Shown here: piece by piece, positions 29,940-39,009 of the stretch
Position numbering within the stretch: position 1 is the stretch's first letter
Layout of the letters: every line of letters starts with the position of its first letter
From: Phytomonospora endophytica
Lineage (GTDB): Bacteria > Actinomycetota > Actinomycetes > Mycobacteriales > Micromonosporaceae
Length of the DNA: 64,000 nt
Reading direction: 5' to 3'
Assembly: GCF_014202425.1 (NCBI RefSeq)
Contig: NZ_JACHGT010000022.1
Span: 62,001-126,000, forward strand
Position numbers and translations under genes: made by a program
The notes under the pieces: generated by a model
The model's input: the letters and a program-made list of their open reading frames with translations, nothing else
What the model was told of the DNA's origin: nothing
The model's database searches: none

Positions 29940-30611
29940 CTAGTCGTGCGCGGTCTGCTCGTCGAGGTATTCGAGGGCTTCGCGCACGGCGGTGTCGGCG
30001 TCGCCGTCGGCGATCGCGGCGACGAGGCGGGAGTGGTCGATGTAGGCCTCTTCGGTGAGGTGTTCGCCGAAGTCGGCCTGCATGGCGTGGCGGATGGCGT
30101 CGCCGAGGTCGAAGTAGAGGTCGCGCAGGAGGGTGTTGTGGGCGGCCTCGACGATGAACTGGTGGAGGCGGACGTCGGCGTCGACCCAGGTCTCGACGTC
30201 GCCGACGGCCCAGGCCTCCTCGCGGCGGGCGAGGGCCTGGCGGATGGCGGCGAGGTCGGCGTCGGTGCGGCGGGAGGCGGCCAGGCGGACGGCCTCCAGT
30301 TCGAGGGCGCGGCGGACTTCGAGGGCCTCGCGACTGTGGCAGTCGGCGACGCGGCGGCGGACGGCGCCGGCGAGTTCGCTGGCGCCGCGCACGAAGGTGC
30401 CCGAGCCCTGGCGGATCTCCAGGAGTCCGGCGTGGGCGAGGGCGCGGACGCCTTCGCGGACGGTGTTGCGGCCGACGCCGAGCAGCGCGACGAGTTCGGG
30501 TTCGGTCGGGATGCGTTCGCCGACGGCCCACTCCCCCGCCGCGATCTGCGCGCGGAGCTGGCCGATGACCTGGTCGACGAGGGCCGACCGGCGGGCGGTT
30601 TGCAAGGCCAT
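29940..30611 (-). CDS. FadR-subfamily GntR transcriptional regulator
   Basis: A 223-residue repressor-type protein. The winged helix-turn-helix occupies about 10-75 (LRAQIAAGEWAVGERIPTEPELVALLGVGRNTVREGVRAL), given here only as its position, and the all-helical FCD ligand domain follows, with metal-type residues DVRLHQFIVEAAHN and a late His in YIDHSRLV. The ATG at 30611 has GGAG 9 nt upstream. It is divergent from the MFS gene and most likely controls it. Confidence 0.9.
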   Translation of the reverse strand: MALQTARRSALVDQVIGQLRAQIAAGEWAVGERIPTEPELVALLGVGRNTVREGVRALAHAGLLEIRQGSGTFVRGASELAGAVRRRVADCHSREALEVRRALELEAVRLAASRRTDADLAAIRQALARREEAWAVGDVETWVDADVRLHQFIVEAAHNTLLRDLYFDLGDAIRHAMQADFGEHLTEEAYIDHSRLVAAIADGDADTAVREALEYLDEQTAHD

Positions 30612-30709
30612 GGCGCGTCTCTCCTTCGGGCGCGGTTGGCGTAGCTCACAGCCCGCGTCTTCGAGGAAGCGCGGACGGCGTCCACGAGTTAATGTTGGCA
30701 GACGGAAAT

Positions 30710-30728
30710 TCATCCCATCATTCGATGA
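30710..30728. promoter_or_regulatory. Candidate operator between the GntR regulator and MFS gene
   Basis: TCATC-N9-GATGA is an inverted repeat in an AT-richer stretch of the 154-bp divergent gap, 37 nt before the MFS start. Position suggests binding by the neighbouring regulator, but the arms are short. Confidence 0.35.
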
Positions 30729-30765
30729 CCCGTTTAATCTTACCGTCACCGAGAGGACAAGCCGG

Positions 30766-32037
30766 ATGAGCGCGCTCCTGGCCAAAGACGCACCGGCCGC
30801 GGGAACGCGTGCTCAGCGCGTGGTCTCGACCTCCTGGGTACTGGTCGCCGGGGTCCTGCTGACCGCGGCGAACCTGCGCACCGCCGTGACGAGCGTCGGG
30901 CCGCTGCTGGAGGAGATCCGCGACGGGCTCGGCACGTCGGCCACCGTCGCCGGGATCCTCACCACCCTCCCCGTGCTCTCCTTCGCCGCGCTCGGCGGCT
31001 TCACCCCCGCCCTCGCCCGGCGATTCGGTGAACGAAAACTCCTCACCGCGGCCCTGCTCACCATGAGCTTCGGGCTCGTCGTCCGCGCCATGGTCGACTC
31101 GACACCCGTCTTCCTCGCCGCCTCCGCGCTCGCCCTGGCCGGCGGCGCCGTCGGCAACGTCGCGATCCCGGCCGTGGTCAAGCGCCACTTCCCCGACCGC
31201 GTCGGGCCGATGACCACCGCCTACTCGACGGCCCTCGCCGTCGGCACCATGGTGACCGCGGCCCTGACCGTGCCGCTGGAGCAGGCCTTCGACGGCAACT
31301 GGCACCTCGCCCTCGGCGTGTGGGTCGTCCCCGCGCTGCTGGCCGTCGTGCCGTGGCTGCTCTGGCGCAGTCCCGCGACCGAGGCCGCCGAGCACGCCGA
31401 GGCCGCCGCGCCCGTCCGCCGCGTGTGGCGCAGCAAGCTCGCGTGGATGATGGTCGCCTTCTTCGGCATGCAGTCGCTGATCGCCTACGTGATGTTCGGC
31501 TGGCTGGCGCAGATGATGCGCGACACCGGCCACACCGCCGGCCAGGCCGGCGTGATGCAGGCGGTGTTCACGGCCATCAGCATCCCCGTGTCGCTGATCG
31601 TGCCGTCCCTGGCGGCGCGCATGCGCGACCAGAAGGCGCTGATGTTCACCCTGGTCGGCCTGTACCTGATCGGCCTGCCCGGCCTGTGGCTCGGCCGCGG
31701 CGGCCTGCAGTGGCTCGCGCTGGTCGTCACAGGCGTGGCGATGGGCACCTTCCCGCTGATCCTGACGCTGTTCGGGCTGCGCACGCGGACCCCGCAGGGC
31801 ACCGCGGCGATCTCGGCCTTCGCGCAGTCCGGCGGCTACCTGATCGCCGGATCCGGGCCGCTGCTGGTCGGCGTGCTCTACCAGGCGACCGGTGGCTGGG
31901 CCGCTCCGTTCACGATGCTGCTGGCCGCGGCGGTCGTCGCGCTGATCGTCGGCGCCTACATCTCGCGGCCGCTGTTCCTGGAGGACGAACTGGCGGCGGC
32001 GGAGCAGAAGGACAAGGCCGCACCCGCGTCGGCCTAG
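30766..32037 (+). CDS. MFS transporter, CynX/NimT-like
   Basis: A 423-residue carrier with 12 predicted helices. The N-terminal segment LTAANLRTAVTSVGPLLEEI is typical of the CynX/NimT (cyanate/nitroimidazole) group, and RRFGERKLL is the loop 2-3 motif. The ATG at 30766 follows GAGAGGA; the frame is open far upstream without a credible start. Substrate unknown. Its TAG is shared with the convergent nucleotidyltransferase gene as CTAG. Confidence 0.88.
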   Translation: MSALLAKDAPAAGTRAQRVVSTSWVLVAGVLLTAANLRTAVTSVGPLLEEIRDGLGTSATVAGILTTLPVLSFAALGGFTPALARRFGERKLLTAALLTMSFGLVVRAMVDSTPVFLAASALALAGGAVGNVAIPAVVKRHFPDRVGPMTTAYSTALAVGTMVTAALTVPLEQAFDGNWHLALGVWVVPALLAVVPWLLWRSPATEAAEHAEAAAPVRRVWRSKLAWMMVAFFGMQSLIAYVMFGWLAQMMRDTGHTAGQAGVMQAVFTAISIPVSLIVPSLAARMRDQKALMFTLVGLYLIGLPGLWLGRGGLQWLALVVTGVAMGTFPLILTLFGLRTRTPQGTAAISAFAQSGGYLIAGSGPLLVGVLYQATGGWAAPFTMLLAAAVVALIVGAYISRPLFLEDELAAAEQKDKAAPASA

Positions 32038-32741
32038 GGCGTCCCGGGCTTCGGCGCGGACCTGCGGTAGCCCTCGAACAGCGGCCCGCCGGCACGGTCG
32101 AGAACCTCGCGGGTGAACGCGATGAGCGCCTCCCGCTCGTCGCGTGCGGCCGTCCAGCGTTCGGCGAGGCCGGCGTCGTGGGCGCGGAGTTCCCGCAGGA
32201 GCCACTTGCCGTTGCCGGTCCAGTGGGCGCCGAACTCCAGCGCCGCCCGGCCGGCCGACAGCCACAGCTGTGTCCCCACGAGCGTCGTCTCGGCCGGATC
32301 GACGCTGTGCAGATAGTCGTCGAGCTCGTCGGTGAGGACGTAGCGGCTCCAGTCGCTGGCCTCGGCCGGCACCGGCCCCGGCCCTTCGGCGAGCCGCTTC
32401 GCGCACTCCTCCCGCAGCCCGGCGAGCTCCCCGTCGACCTCGCCGAGCGGCACCCCGGTGCCGATCATGCGGTGGAGGGTCGGCTTGCGGGCCGCCAGCT
32501 CGATGTCCAGGAAGTGGCGGTGGCCGCGCAGGTCGTTGGCGAAGATCTCGACCGGCCAGCCCCGCCACCGGTGCGAGGAACGTCCGGCGGCGGCGTCCCC
32601 GTCGGGCAGGCGGACCACGATGTCGAGGTCCGAACCGGGTGTCCGCGCCGACGTCGTCACGCTCCCCGCCAGCAAGGCCCAGCGGGCCTGGGGGAAATGC
32701 TCGGCGACGAAGTCGCGGGCGTCGGCCAAGGGTGCGTCCAT
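32034..32741 (-). CDS. Nucleotidyltransferase-fold protein (aminoglycoside adenylyltransferase-like)
   Basis: A 235-residue protein whose N-terminal half has the Pol-beta-type nucleotidyltransferase motif: GSVTTSARTPGSDLDIVVRL, that is GS followed by DxD. The C-terminal part is helical (WLSAGRAALEFGAHWTGNGKWLLREL), as in ANT-type transferases. Real resistance activity cannot be claimed. The ATG at 32741 lies 6 nt after GATGAT on the minus strand, so a leaderless mRNA is likely. Confidence 0.8.
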   Translation of the reverse strand: MDAPLADARDFVAEHFPQARWALLAGSVTTSARTPGSDLDIVVRLPDGDAAAGRSSHRWRGWPVEIFANDLRGHRHFLDIELAARKPTLHRMIGTGVPLGEVDGELAGLREECAKRLAEGPGPVPAEASDWSRYVLTDELDDYLHSVDPAETTLVGTQLWLSAGRAALEFGAHWTGNGKWLLRELRAHDAGLAERWTAARDEREALIAFTREVLDRAGGPLFEGYRRSAPKPGTP

Positions 32742-32834
32742 CCCGGCATCATCCCTGCTCGGGCCCGGGTGGACAAACCGATTGCCGCCGATCCTTCGGT
32801 CGCCGCCGAAGACTCGACGGCGCAAGATGGAGCC

Positions 32835-33548
32835 ATGACCGACCCTCAGGCCGCCCCACTCGCCGAGCTCGCCTCCGTGCTCGCCGACCGGACCCGCGTG
32901 GCGATCCTCCTCGCCCTCCTCGACGGGCGCGCGTGGACGGCCGGGGAACTCGCGCGGCACGCCCAGGTCGCGCCGTCCACGGTCAGCGGGCATCTCACCC
33001 GCCTGGCCGACGCGCGTTTCGTGACCTACTACCGGCAGGGCCGCCACAGCTACGTGCGGATCACCGATCCGGAGGTCGCCGAGCTGCTGGAGAACCTCAC
33101 GGCACGACTGGAGACCCCCGCGCCGAAGGTGACCTCGCTGCGGGCCTCGAACCGGCAGCGGGCCCTGGCGGCCGCCCGCACCTGCTACGACCATCTCGCC
33201 GGGCGCCTCGGCGTGGCGGTGGCCGAGGCCCTGGTGCGCGAGAAGCTCGTCTCCGTCGGCGACCACCCCGCGCTGACCGACGACGGCGAGCGCTGGTTCG
33301 CCGACCTGGGCGTCGACCTGACCGAGCTGCGCCGGAAGCGGCGGCCGATCCTGCGGGAGTGCATCGACTGGACCGAGCGCCGTCCGCACCTGGCGGGTGC
33401 GGCGGCCTCCGGGCTGCGGGAGGCGGTGACCTCGCGGACCTGGGTGGTGCCCGTCGGTGACACGCGTGGACTGCGCATCACCGACGAGGGCTACGCCGCC
33501 TTCGCCGACCTGCTCGGGCTGACCCGTGAGGAACTCAAGGTCGGCTGA
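32835..33548 (+). CDS. ArsR-like winged-helix transcriptional regulator with C-terminal domain
   Basis: A 237-residue regulator. The first 85 residues are an ArsR-type winged helix (ELASVLADRTRVAILLALLD, HAQVAPSTVSGHLTRLADA, VTYYRQGRHSYVRI). The C-terminal part is of the type seen in larger actinobacterial ArsR-like proteins and has no Cys metal site. The ATG lies 6 nt after CAAGAT, a weak -10, consistent with a leaderless start. Its last 14 nt overlap the convergent ABC permease gene. Confidence 0.82.
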   Translation: MTDPQAAPLAELASVLADRTRVAILLALLDGRAWTAGELARHAQVAPSTVSGHLTRLADARFVTYYRQGRHSYVRITDPEVAELLENLTARLETPAPKVTSLRASNRQRALAAARTCYDHLAGRLGVAVAEALVREKLVSVGDHPALTDDGERWFADLGVDLTELRRKRRPILRECIDWTERRPHLAGAAASGLREAVTSRTWVVPVGDTRGLRITDEGYAAFADLLGLTREELKVG

Positions 33549-35982
33549 GTCCGGGCACGGCGACGGTGAGCGCCGAACCGAGTGCGACCACTCCACAGGC
33601 CCCCACCACCAGCGCGACGGCTCCCCAGGGGACGACGATCGCGCCCGTCCCGGTGAGCAGCAGGAGCGCCAGGGACATCCCGCCGAGGACGAGTCCACCG
33701 GCCAGTGCCGCGAGGACCGTCCCGACGAGCAGGACCACGAGCGTCTCGACGGCGAGCACGGCGAGCACCTGGCGGCCGCTCGCCCCGGCGAGTCTGAGCA
33801 GGCGTCTTTCGGGGCGACGGTCACGGGTGGCCATGGCGAGGGTCCCGGCGATGAACAGGCCGGTGTAGGCCAGGGCGATGCCGAGGACGACGCGCATGCC
33901 CAGGGCGGTGACGCCGCCGGATGCCGCTCGCCGCGACGCCGCCCAGTCCTGGTGACTCACCGCGGTGGCGCCGAGCGGTGCCAGACCCGCGCGGAGGTCC
34001 GCGGCCACGACCGCCGGATCGTGGCCCGGTGCGGCCGAGACGAACAGCTCGCCGACTTCCGCGCCGGGGGCGTTGGCGGGGGTGACATAGGCGCCGTTGC
34101 CGCCGGCCCCCTCGCGGATGACGGCGACCACGCGGAGGGTTACCGGGCTGCCGTCGGCGCGCCAGATCGCGACCTCCTCGCCGAGTTCGCGGCCCCATTC
34201 GGTGTCGACGACGATCGTGGAGTCGTCGAGTTCGCCGGGCGAGCCTTCGAGGACCGGGGGCGCGAGCGCCGTCCCGAAGGCGGCGGGGTCGACCGCTCGT
34301 GCCTGCCTGCGCAGGAGGGCGGTGTCCTCCTCGACGTCGAAGAGGACGGTCTCGCGGGTGACGCTGACTTCGGCGCCGGGTACGTCCCGCGCGGCCGTGG
34401 CCATGGCCTCGGTCAGGGCGGGCGCCTGTTCGGGCAGGACGAGGTATCCGGCCGTCACTCGCGCGGTCTCCTCCTCGGTCCGGGCGCCGTCGACGGTCCC
34501 GACGGCTCCGAGCAGGCAGATCGCGAGCCCTACGGTCAACAGGATGGGCGCGGCCGTGGCGGCCGTGCGGCCCGAGGTGGCCAGCGCCGACTCGCGGGCG
34601 AGCATGCCCGTGGCACCGCGCAGCCTGCTCAACGGCCAGGTCACCAGCCGCGCGATCGGCCCGGTCAGCAGGGGCGCGAGGGCAGCCAGGGCGACGAGCA
34701 GCATCAGGACCAGGGGCGTGTACTGCTTGCGTTTGAGCAGCGTGGCCGGGCCCTCCAGGAGCGGCTGGATCAGCATCAGCAGCGCCCCGAGGAGCGCGGC
34801 GGCGCCGAAGAGGGCGCGCAAGGGTGACAGTCGACGGGCCTGCACGTGAGTCTCGCGCAGCGCTTCGGTCGGCGCGATACCGCCCGCCCGGCGTGAGGCC
34901 GACCAGGCCCCGCACCACGCGACCACAACGCCGACGGCGAAGGCGATGTAGAACGGCGCCGGCGAGGAACCGACGGTGAACCACGGCGGCGCCATGCCCA
35001 GCTCCCGCAGCCACGCCGCCATGCGAGGCCCGCCGGCGTCGCCAACGACGCAGCCCGCGGCCGACCCGGCCAGTCCGAGGAGCGTCGCCTCGGCCATGAC
35101 GGTCCGGCGGACCTGACGTGGTGTCGCTCCCGCCGCCCGCAGCAGGGCGAACTCGCGCCGCCGCTGGCCCACCGCGAAGGCGAAGGTCGAGGCCACCACG
35201 AACACCGAGACGAAGGCGGCGATCCCGCCCGCCGTGCCGACCAGGGAGTTCGCCGCGATCAGCGCCTGTTCGTCGCGGGCGGTCGCCGGGTCGAGCAGGC
35301 GCAGCTCGCCGCCGCTGAAGACCTCGGCCTCCGTCCCGACGAGGTCCCGGACGGCCGCGGCCGGACCGTCCACGACGGCCAGCCCGGCGACCGGTTGGAG
35401 ACGCGCGGCCTCGGCGTCGGTGAAGTAGACGCCCGGGTCCTCCCCGGCGGACGCGGCGAGACCGGTCACCAGGTACGCCCGTGGCCCCTGTGGGGTGTAG
35501 ACGGTGACGTGCTCGCCCAGGGCGCCCGCGCCGGTGGCCAGCACGATCTCGTCGTCGACCTTCGGCGCCCGTCCCGAGAGGAGTTCGGTGCCCGAGAAAC
35601 GCGCCGACGGCCAGGGCCGTCCCGTCGCGGTGCCGCCGGGCGCGCCGAGTTCGAAAACGCGGTCGACGGTGACCGCGCCGAGGGTGGCGAGACGGTCGAG
35701 GAGCCCCGCCGACAGGGCGTGCTCACCGGGCAGCGGCGTGGTCTCGGTGTCGTGCGAGGTCTCCACACTCAGCTCGGCGAGCGCCCGGACGACCACGGGC
35801 GCGTTGGCGTAACGGACCGGCGCACGCTCGGGCGCGCTGAAGGTTCCGGTGAGGACCTGGCCCATCGCGGCGACGAGACCGACGCCGAGGGCCAGGGCGA
35901 GGAAGGTCGCCGCGAAGGTCATCCAGCGCGAGCGCAGACCACGCCAGGCCATCGCGAGCAGGGTGAACGGTGAGGTCAACAT
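33535..35982 (-). CDS. FtsX-like ABC transporter permease
   Basis: An 815-residue macrolide-exporter-type permease with two FtsX blocks. The first helix (MTFAATFLALALGVGLVAAMG) is followed by a large extracytoplasmic domain (about 45-245), helices near VGTAGGIAAFVSVFVVASTF, central helices, a second extracytoplasmic domain and three terminal helices. GQRRREFALLRAAGATPRQVRRTV is the conserved FtsX loop. It works with the ATPase gene 40 nt upstream. Substrate unknown; lipid, peptide or antibiotic export are all possible. Confidence 0.9.
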   Translation of the reverse strand: MLTSPFTLLAMAWRGLRSRWMTFAATFLALALGVGLVAAMGQVLTGTFSAPERAPVRYANAPVVVRALAELSVETSHDTETTPLPGEHALSAGLLDRLATLGAVTVDRVFELGAPGGTATGRPWPSARFSGTELLSGRAPKVDDEIVLATGAGALGEHVTVYTPQGPRAYLVTGLAASAGEDPGVYFTDAEAARLQPVAGLAVVDGPAAAVRDLVGTEAEVFSGGELRLLDPATARDEQALIAANSLVGTAGGIAAFVSVFVVASTFAFAVGQRRREFALLRAAGATPRQVRRTVMAEATLLGLAGSAAGCVVGDAGGPRMAAWLRELGMAPPWFTVGSSPAPFYIAFAVGVVVAWCGAWSASRRAGGIAPTEALRETHVQARRLSPLRALFGAAALLGALLMLIQPLLEGPATLLKRKQYTPLVLMLLVALAALAPLLTGPIARLVTWPLSRLRGATGMLARESALATSGRTAATAAPILLTVGLAICLLGAVGTVDGARTEEETARVTAGYLVLPEQAPALTEAMATAARDVPGAEVSVTRETVLFDVEEDTALLRRQARAVDPAAFGTALAPPVLEGSPGELDDSTIVVDTEWGRELGEEVAIWRADGSPVTLRVVAVIREGAGGNGAYVTPANAPGAEVGELFVSAAPGHDPAVVAADLRAGLAPLGATAVSHQDWAASRRAASGGVTALGMRVVLGIALAYTGLFIAGTLAMATRDRRPERRLLRLAGASGRQVLAVLAVETLVVLLVGTVLAALAGGLVLGGMSLALLLLTGTGAIVVPWGAVALVVGACGVVALGSALTVAVPGLSRP

Positions 35983-36022
35983 GGACGGACCGCCTCGGGT
36001 GCAAGGTGACGGGTGTGGAGTG

Positions 36023-36772
36023 TCATGCCGCTACCGCCACGGGACGCAGATCGGCCAGGGCCGCCGCCACCCGCGAGGGCGTCGGCTCGTGATCCTCACC
36101 GGCGACGCGACCGTCGGCCAGGTACACCACCCGGTGCGCGTAGGACGCCGCCACCGGATCGTGCGTCACCATGATCACCGTCAGCCCATGCCCGTCGACC
36201 AGCCCGCGCAGCAGGCGCAGGACCTGCGCGCCGGTCTCGGTGTCGAGGGCACCGGTCGGCTCGTCGGCGAAGAGCACCGCCGGGCGGGTCACCAGGGCAC
36301 GGGCCAGCGCCACCCGCTGCTGCTGGCCACCGGACATCTCATGTGGACGATGCCCGCCGCGCCCGTCGAGACCCACCTCGCTCAAGGCCTGACGCAGAGC
36401 CTTTCGGCTCACCCGGCGCCCGGCCAGACGCGCCGGGAGGCTCACGTTCTGCTCGGCCGTCAACGTCGGCAGGAGGTTGAAGGACTGGAACACGAAACCG
36501 ATCCGCTCACGGCGCAACGTCGTCAAACGCTTCTCCGACAGGCCCGTCAGCTCCACCGGCGGCCCACCGCCCAGCAGCACCGAACCCGCGTCCGGCCGAT
36601 CCAGCCCGGCGGCGCACTGCAGCAAAGTGGACTTGCCCGAACCCGAAGGGCCCATCACCGCGGTGAAACCGCCCGACGCGAAAGAGAGGGAGACACCGGC
36701 GAGAGCGTGGACCGCGCTCTCCCCGGAACCGTAGGTCTTGCGAAGACCGGTCAGCCGGACTGCGTTCGTCAT
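36023..36772 (-). CDS. ABC transporter ATP-binding protein (LolD/MacB type)
   Basis: A 249-residue ATPase with Walker A GPSGSGKST (about 41-49), Q-loop VFQSFNLLPTLT, signature MSGGQQQRVALARAL, Walker B AVLFADEPTGALD and switch His VTHD. It pairs with the adjacent FtsX-like permease. The pair is divergent from a two-component system across a 131-bp gap that holds a striking dyad, so its expression is probably controlled by that system. Confidence 0.92.
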   Translation of the reverse strand: MTNAVRLTGLRKTYGSGESAVHALAGVSLSFASGGFTAVMGPSGSGKSTLLQCAAGLDRPDAGSVLLGGGPPVELTGLSEKRLTTLRRERIGFVFQSFNLLPTLTAEQNVSLPARLAGRRVSRKALRQALSEVGLDGRGGHRPHEMSGGQQQRVALARALVTRPAVLFADEPTGALDTETGAQVLRLLRGLVDGHGLTVIMVTHDPVAASYAHRVVYLADGRVAGEDHEPTPSRVAAALADLRPVAVAA

Positions 36773-36815
36773 AGGTCAATCAGACCGGCGAATCGGCCCG
36801 CGCGCATTGGCACAA

Positions 36816-36859
36816 GTTCTAGTTCCGGGGTAGAAGAACTTCTACCCCACAAGTAGAAC
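36816..36859. promoter_or_regulatory. 44-bp nested dyad, candidate response-regulator operator
   Basis: The sequence is GTTCTA-N5-GGGGTAGAAG-AA-CTTCTACCCC-N5-TAGAAC, symmetric in arms and spacers. It contains four TAGAA-type half-sites. It ends 8 nt before a -35-like GTGACC of the kinase promoter and lies 43 nt upstream of the ABC ATPase gene, so it is placed to control both directions. The neighbouring NarL-type regulator is the obvious candidate. Confidence 0.75.
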
Positions 36860-36867
36860 CAGCACCA

Positions 36868-36897
36868 GTGACCGCGCCGACCACCAGCCCGTACGGT
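36868..36897 (+). promoter_or_regulatory. Promoter of the two-component operon
   Basis: GTGACC (36868-36873) and TACGGT (36892-36897) are separated by 18 bp, and the -10 ends 6 nt before the kinase ATG. No ribosome site is present, so the message is probably leaderless. Confidence 0.6.
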
Positions 36898-36903
36898 CGA
36901 CGC

Positions 36904-38214
36904 ATGAACATCTCGACGGCATGGCGGGCGCTCAGTTCGGGCCGCCTGCTGCGCGGCTGGTGGCCGTGGCGCTCCGTCGCCTACGTGGCCGGCGGCGCCC
37001 TGGCCGGCTTCGCCGCGTTCATCGCCATCACGGCCCTGCTCACCCTCGGCGTGACCCTCGCCGTCGTCCTCATCGGCATCCCCCTGCTGATCGCCGCCGC
37101 GCTCTCCGGGATCCCCGTCGGCATCGTCGAGCGCCTCCGCCTCCGCCTCGTCGACACCCGCCCCGCCCACGACCCGCACCGCGAACCGCCCCGCCCCGGC
37201 CTCGCCTCCTGGGCCCGCACGCGCCTCACCGAACAGAGCACCTGGCGCGCCCTCGGCTACACCCTCCTGCACGCCACGCTGCTGTGGCCCCTCGACCTGC
37301 TCGTCCTCGGCTTCGCCCTCGTCGCCCCCGGCAGCCTGCTGATCGCGCCGGCGGCCCTCGCGCTCGCCGAGGACGGCGAGGTCAAACTCGTCAAACTATG
37401 GCTCATCGACGACTGGCGCGAGGCCCTGCTCGCCGTCCCCGTGGGCCTCGCCGGCCTGGTCGCCGGGCTCTACCTCGTCACCCTCTACGCCGCCGGGCGC
37501 GGCGCCCTCGCCCGCGTCCTGCTCTCCGTACCCGCCGAGGACGCCCGCGAAAGACTCACCGCCGTCACCCGTTCCCGCGCGCGCCTGGTCGCCGCCTTCG
37601 ACGCCGAACGCCGCCGCATCGAACGCGACCTCCATGACGGAGCCCAGCAACGCCTCCTCGCGCTGAGCATGACCCTCGGGCTCGCCAAATACGCCGAAGG
37701 GCAAGACCTCCAGGACCTCCTCGACCGCGCACGAGCCGAGTCCACCACCGCGCTCGCCGAGATCCGCGAACTCATCCACGGCATCCACCCGCAGGTCCTC
37801 GTCGACCGCGGCCTCGGCCCCGCGCTGGAGGAGGCGCTCGACCACCTCGGCATCCCCGTCGAGTCCGACATCTCCCTGCCCGAGGAGCGGCCACCCTCCG
37901 CGGTCGAGACGGCGGCCTATTTCGCCGCCCGCGAGGTCTTCACGAATGTCGCGCGCCATTCCGGGGCCACGAACATGCGACTGTCGGTGGAGGCCGACAC
38001 GTCCTGGCTGCGTCTTGAGATCATCGACGACGGTCACGGCGGCGCCGACCCCGCCGAAGGCACCGGCCTGACCGGCCTCGCCGACCGCATCGCCGTCGTC
38101 GACGGCACCTTGAGTCTGTCGAGCCCGCCCGGCGGCCCGACCCGAGTACACGTGGAGATCCCTTGGCACCGCAGCGAACGGCCCGCGTCGTCCTCGCCGA
38201 AGACGGAGTCCTGA
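36904..38214 (+). CDS. Sensor histidine kinase of a NarL-type two-component system
   Basis: A 436-residue membrane kinase. The N-terminal half has four membrane helices arranged as in the putative-sensor domain of actinobacterial kinases (WRSVAYVAGGALAGFAAFIA; LLHATLLWPLDLLVLGFALV). The phospho-acceptor box is ERDLHDGAQQRLLALSMTLG, and the ATPase domain has VFTNVARHSGATN and GTGLTGLADRIAVVDG. The ATG at 36904 fits the promoter. The response-regulator gene overlaps its end by 52 nt. Confidence 0.9.
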   Translation: MNISTAWRALSSGRLLRGWWPWRSVAYVAGGALAGFAAFIAITALLTLGVTLAVVLIGIPLLIAAALSGIPVGIVERLRLRLVDTRPAHDPHREPPRPGLASWARTRLTEQSTWRALGYTLLHATLLWPLDLLVLGFALVAPGSLLIAPAALALAEDGEVKLVKLWLIDDWREALLAVPVGLAGLVAGLYLVTLYAAGRGALARVLLSVPAEDARERLTAVTRSRARLVAAFDAERRRIERDLHDGAQQRLLALSMTLGLAKYAEGQDLQDLLDRARAESTTALAEIRELIHGIHPQVLVDRGLGPALEEALDHLGIPVESDISLPEERPPSAVETAAYFAAREVFTNVARHSGATNMRLSVEADTSWLRLEIIDDGHGGADPAEGTGLTGLADRIAVVDGTLSLSSPPGGPTRVHVEIPWHRSERPASSSPKTES

Positions 38215-38819
38215 TCGCCGAGGGCATCGCCGGTCTCCTCCGCCGCTTCGGCCACGACGTCGTGGCCGTCGTCGGTGACGCCGTCAAACTCCGCGACGCC
38301 GTCTCCGCCTACCTGCCCGACCTGGTCGTCACCGACGTGCGCATGCCGCCGAACTTCAGCGACGAGGGCCTCGTCGCCGCCATCGAGCTGCGCCACAGGT
38401 ACCCGACGATGGCGGTGATGGTGGTCAGCCAGTACATCGAGGCGACCTACGCCGGCGAACTCCTCGACGCCGACGGCGACGCCGGCGTGGGTTACCTGCT
38501 CAAGGACCGCATCGCCGACGTCATGGAGTTCGGCGCGGCCGTCGAACGCGTCCTCGCCGGCGGCACGGTCGTCGACCCACTCGTGGTGAAACAACTCGTC
38601 CGCCGCAACCGTGACCCCCTCGCCTCCCTCAGCGGCCGGGAGAAGGACGTCATCGCCCTCATGGCCGAAGGCCGCTCCAACGCGGCGATCGCGAAGACAC
38701 TGCACGTGTCCGAAGCCGCGGTCGCGAAACACGTGACGGGAATCTTCACGCGCCTGGGACTCATCGCGACGGAGGACGACAACCGGCGGGTCATGGCGGT
38801 GCTGCGCTACCTGCGGTGA
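38163..38819 (+). CDS. NarL/LuxR-type response regulator
   Basis: A 218-residue regulator with a receiver domain (VVLAEDGVLIAEGIAGLL; phospho-Asp in LVVTDVRMPP; conserved Lys in GYLLKDR) and a LuxR helix-turn-helix (LSGREKDVIALMAEGRSNAA, then HVSEAAVAKHVTGIF). The start is TTG at 38163, supported by GGAG at 5-nt spacing inside the kinase gene; no ATG or GTG would keep the full receiver. It should bind the dyad upstream of the kinase. Confidence 0.9.
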   Translation: MAPQRTARVVLAEDGVLIAEGIAGLLRRFGHDVVAVVGDAVKLRDAVSAYLPDLVVTDVRMPPNFSDEGLVAAIELRHRYPTMAVMVVSQYIEATYAGELLDADGDAGVGYLLKDRIADVMEFGAAVERVLAGGTVVDPLVVKQLVRRNRDPLASLSGREKDVIALMAEGRSNAAIAKTLHVSEAAVAKHVTGIFTRLGLIATEDDNRRVMAVLRYLR

Positions 38820-39009
38820 GGGGACAACGGGGGGTGCGGCGGGAAGGTTGAAGGGCGAAGAGCGAGAGCCGGGCGGGGTGGGCGAGGCAGGGCCGGCTGC
38901 AAAGGCGAAGCGCGAAGACGGCCCTGGGTACGACTGGCGGAGAGCGAGGACTCCACGGGCCACCGGACTGCGGGCGGCGTCTAGCGGCGGGCGAACCGCG
39001 CGGCCCGCC
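38820..39009 (-). terminator. Intergenic region between response regulator and aroQ, with hairpins
   Basis: This 190-bp gap separates convergent genes and holds no credible ORF. A 7-bp stem (GGCGGGC 38986-38992 with GCCCGCC 39003-39009) lies immediately after the aroQ stop on the minus strand and may terminate it. AGGGCCG (38889-38895) pairs with CGGCCCT (38919-38925) across a long loop and may serve the plus strand. Both are modest. Confidence 0.4.

Noticed and set aside
32034-32741. True aminoglycoside resistance gene
   Set aside because: Only the general nucleotidyltransferase motif is visible; the regional context gives no support for a resistance role.
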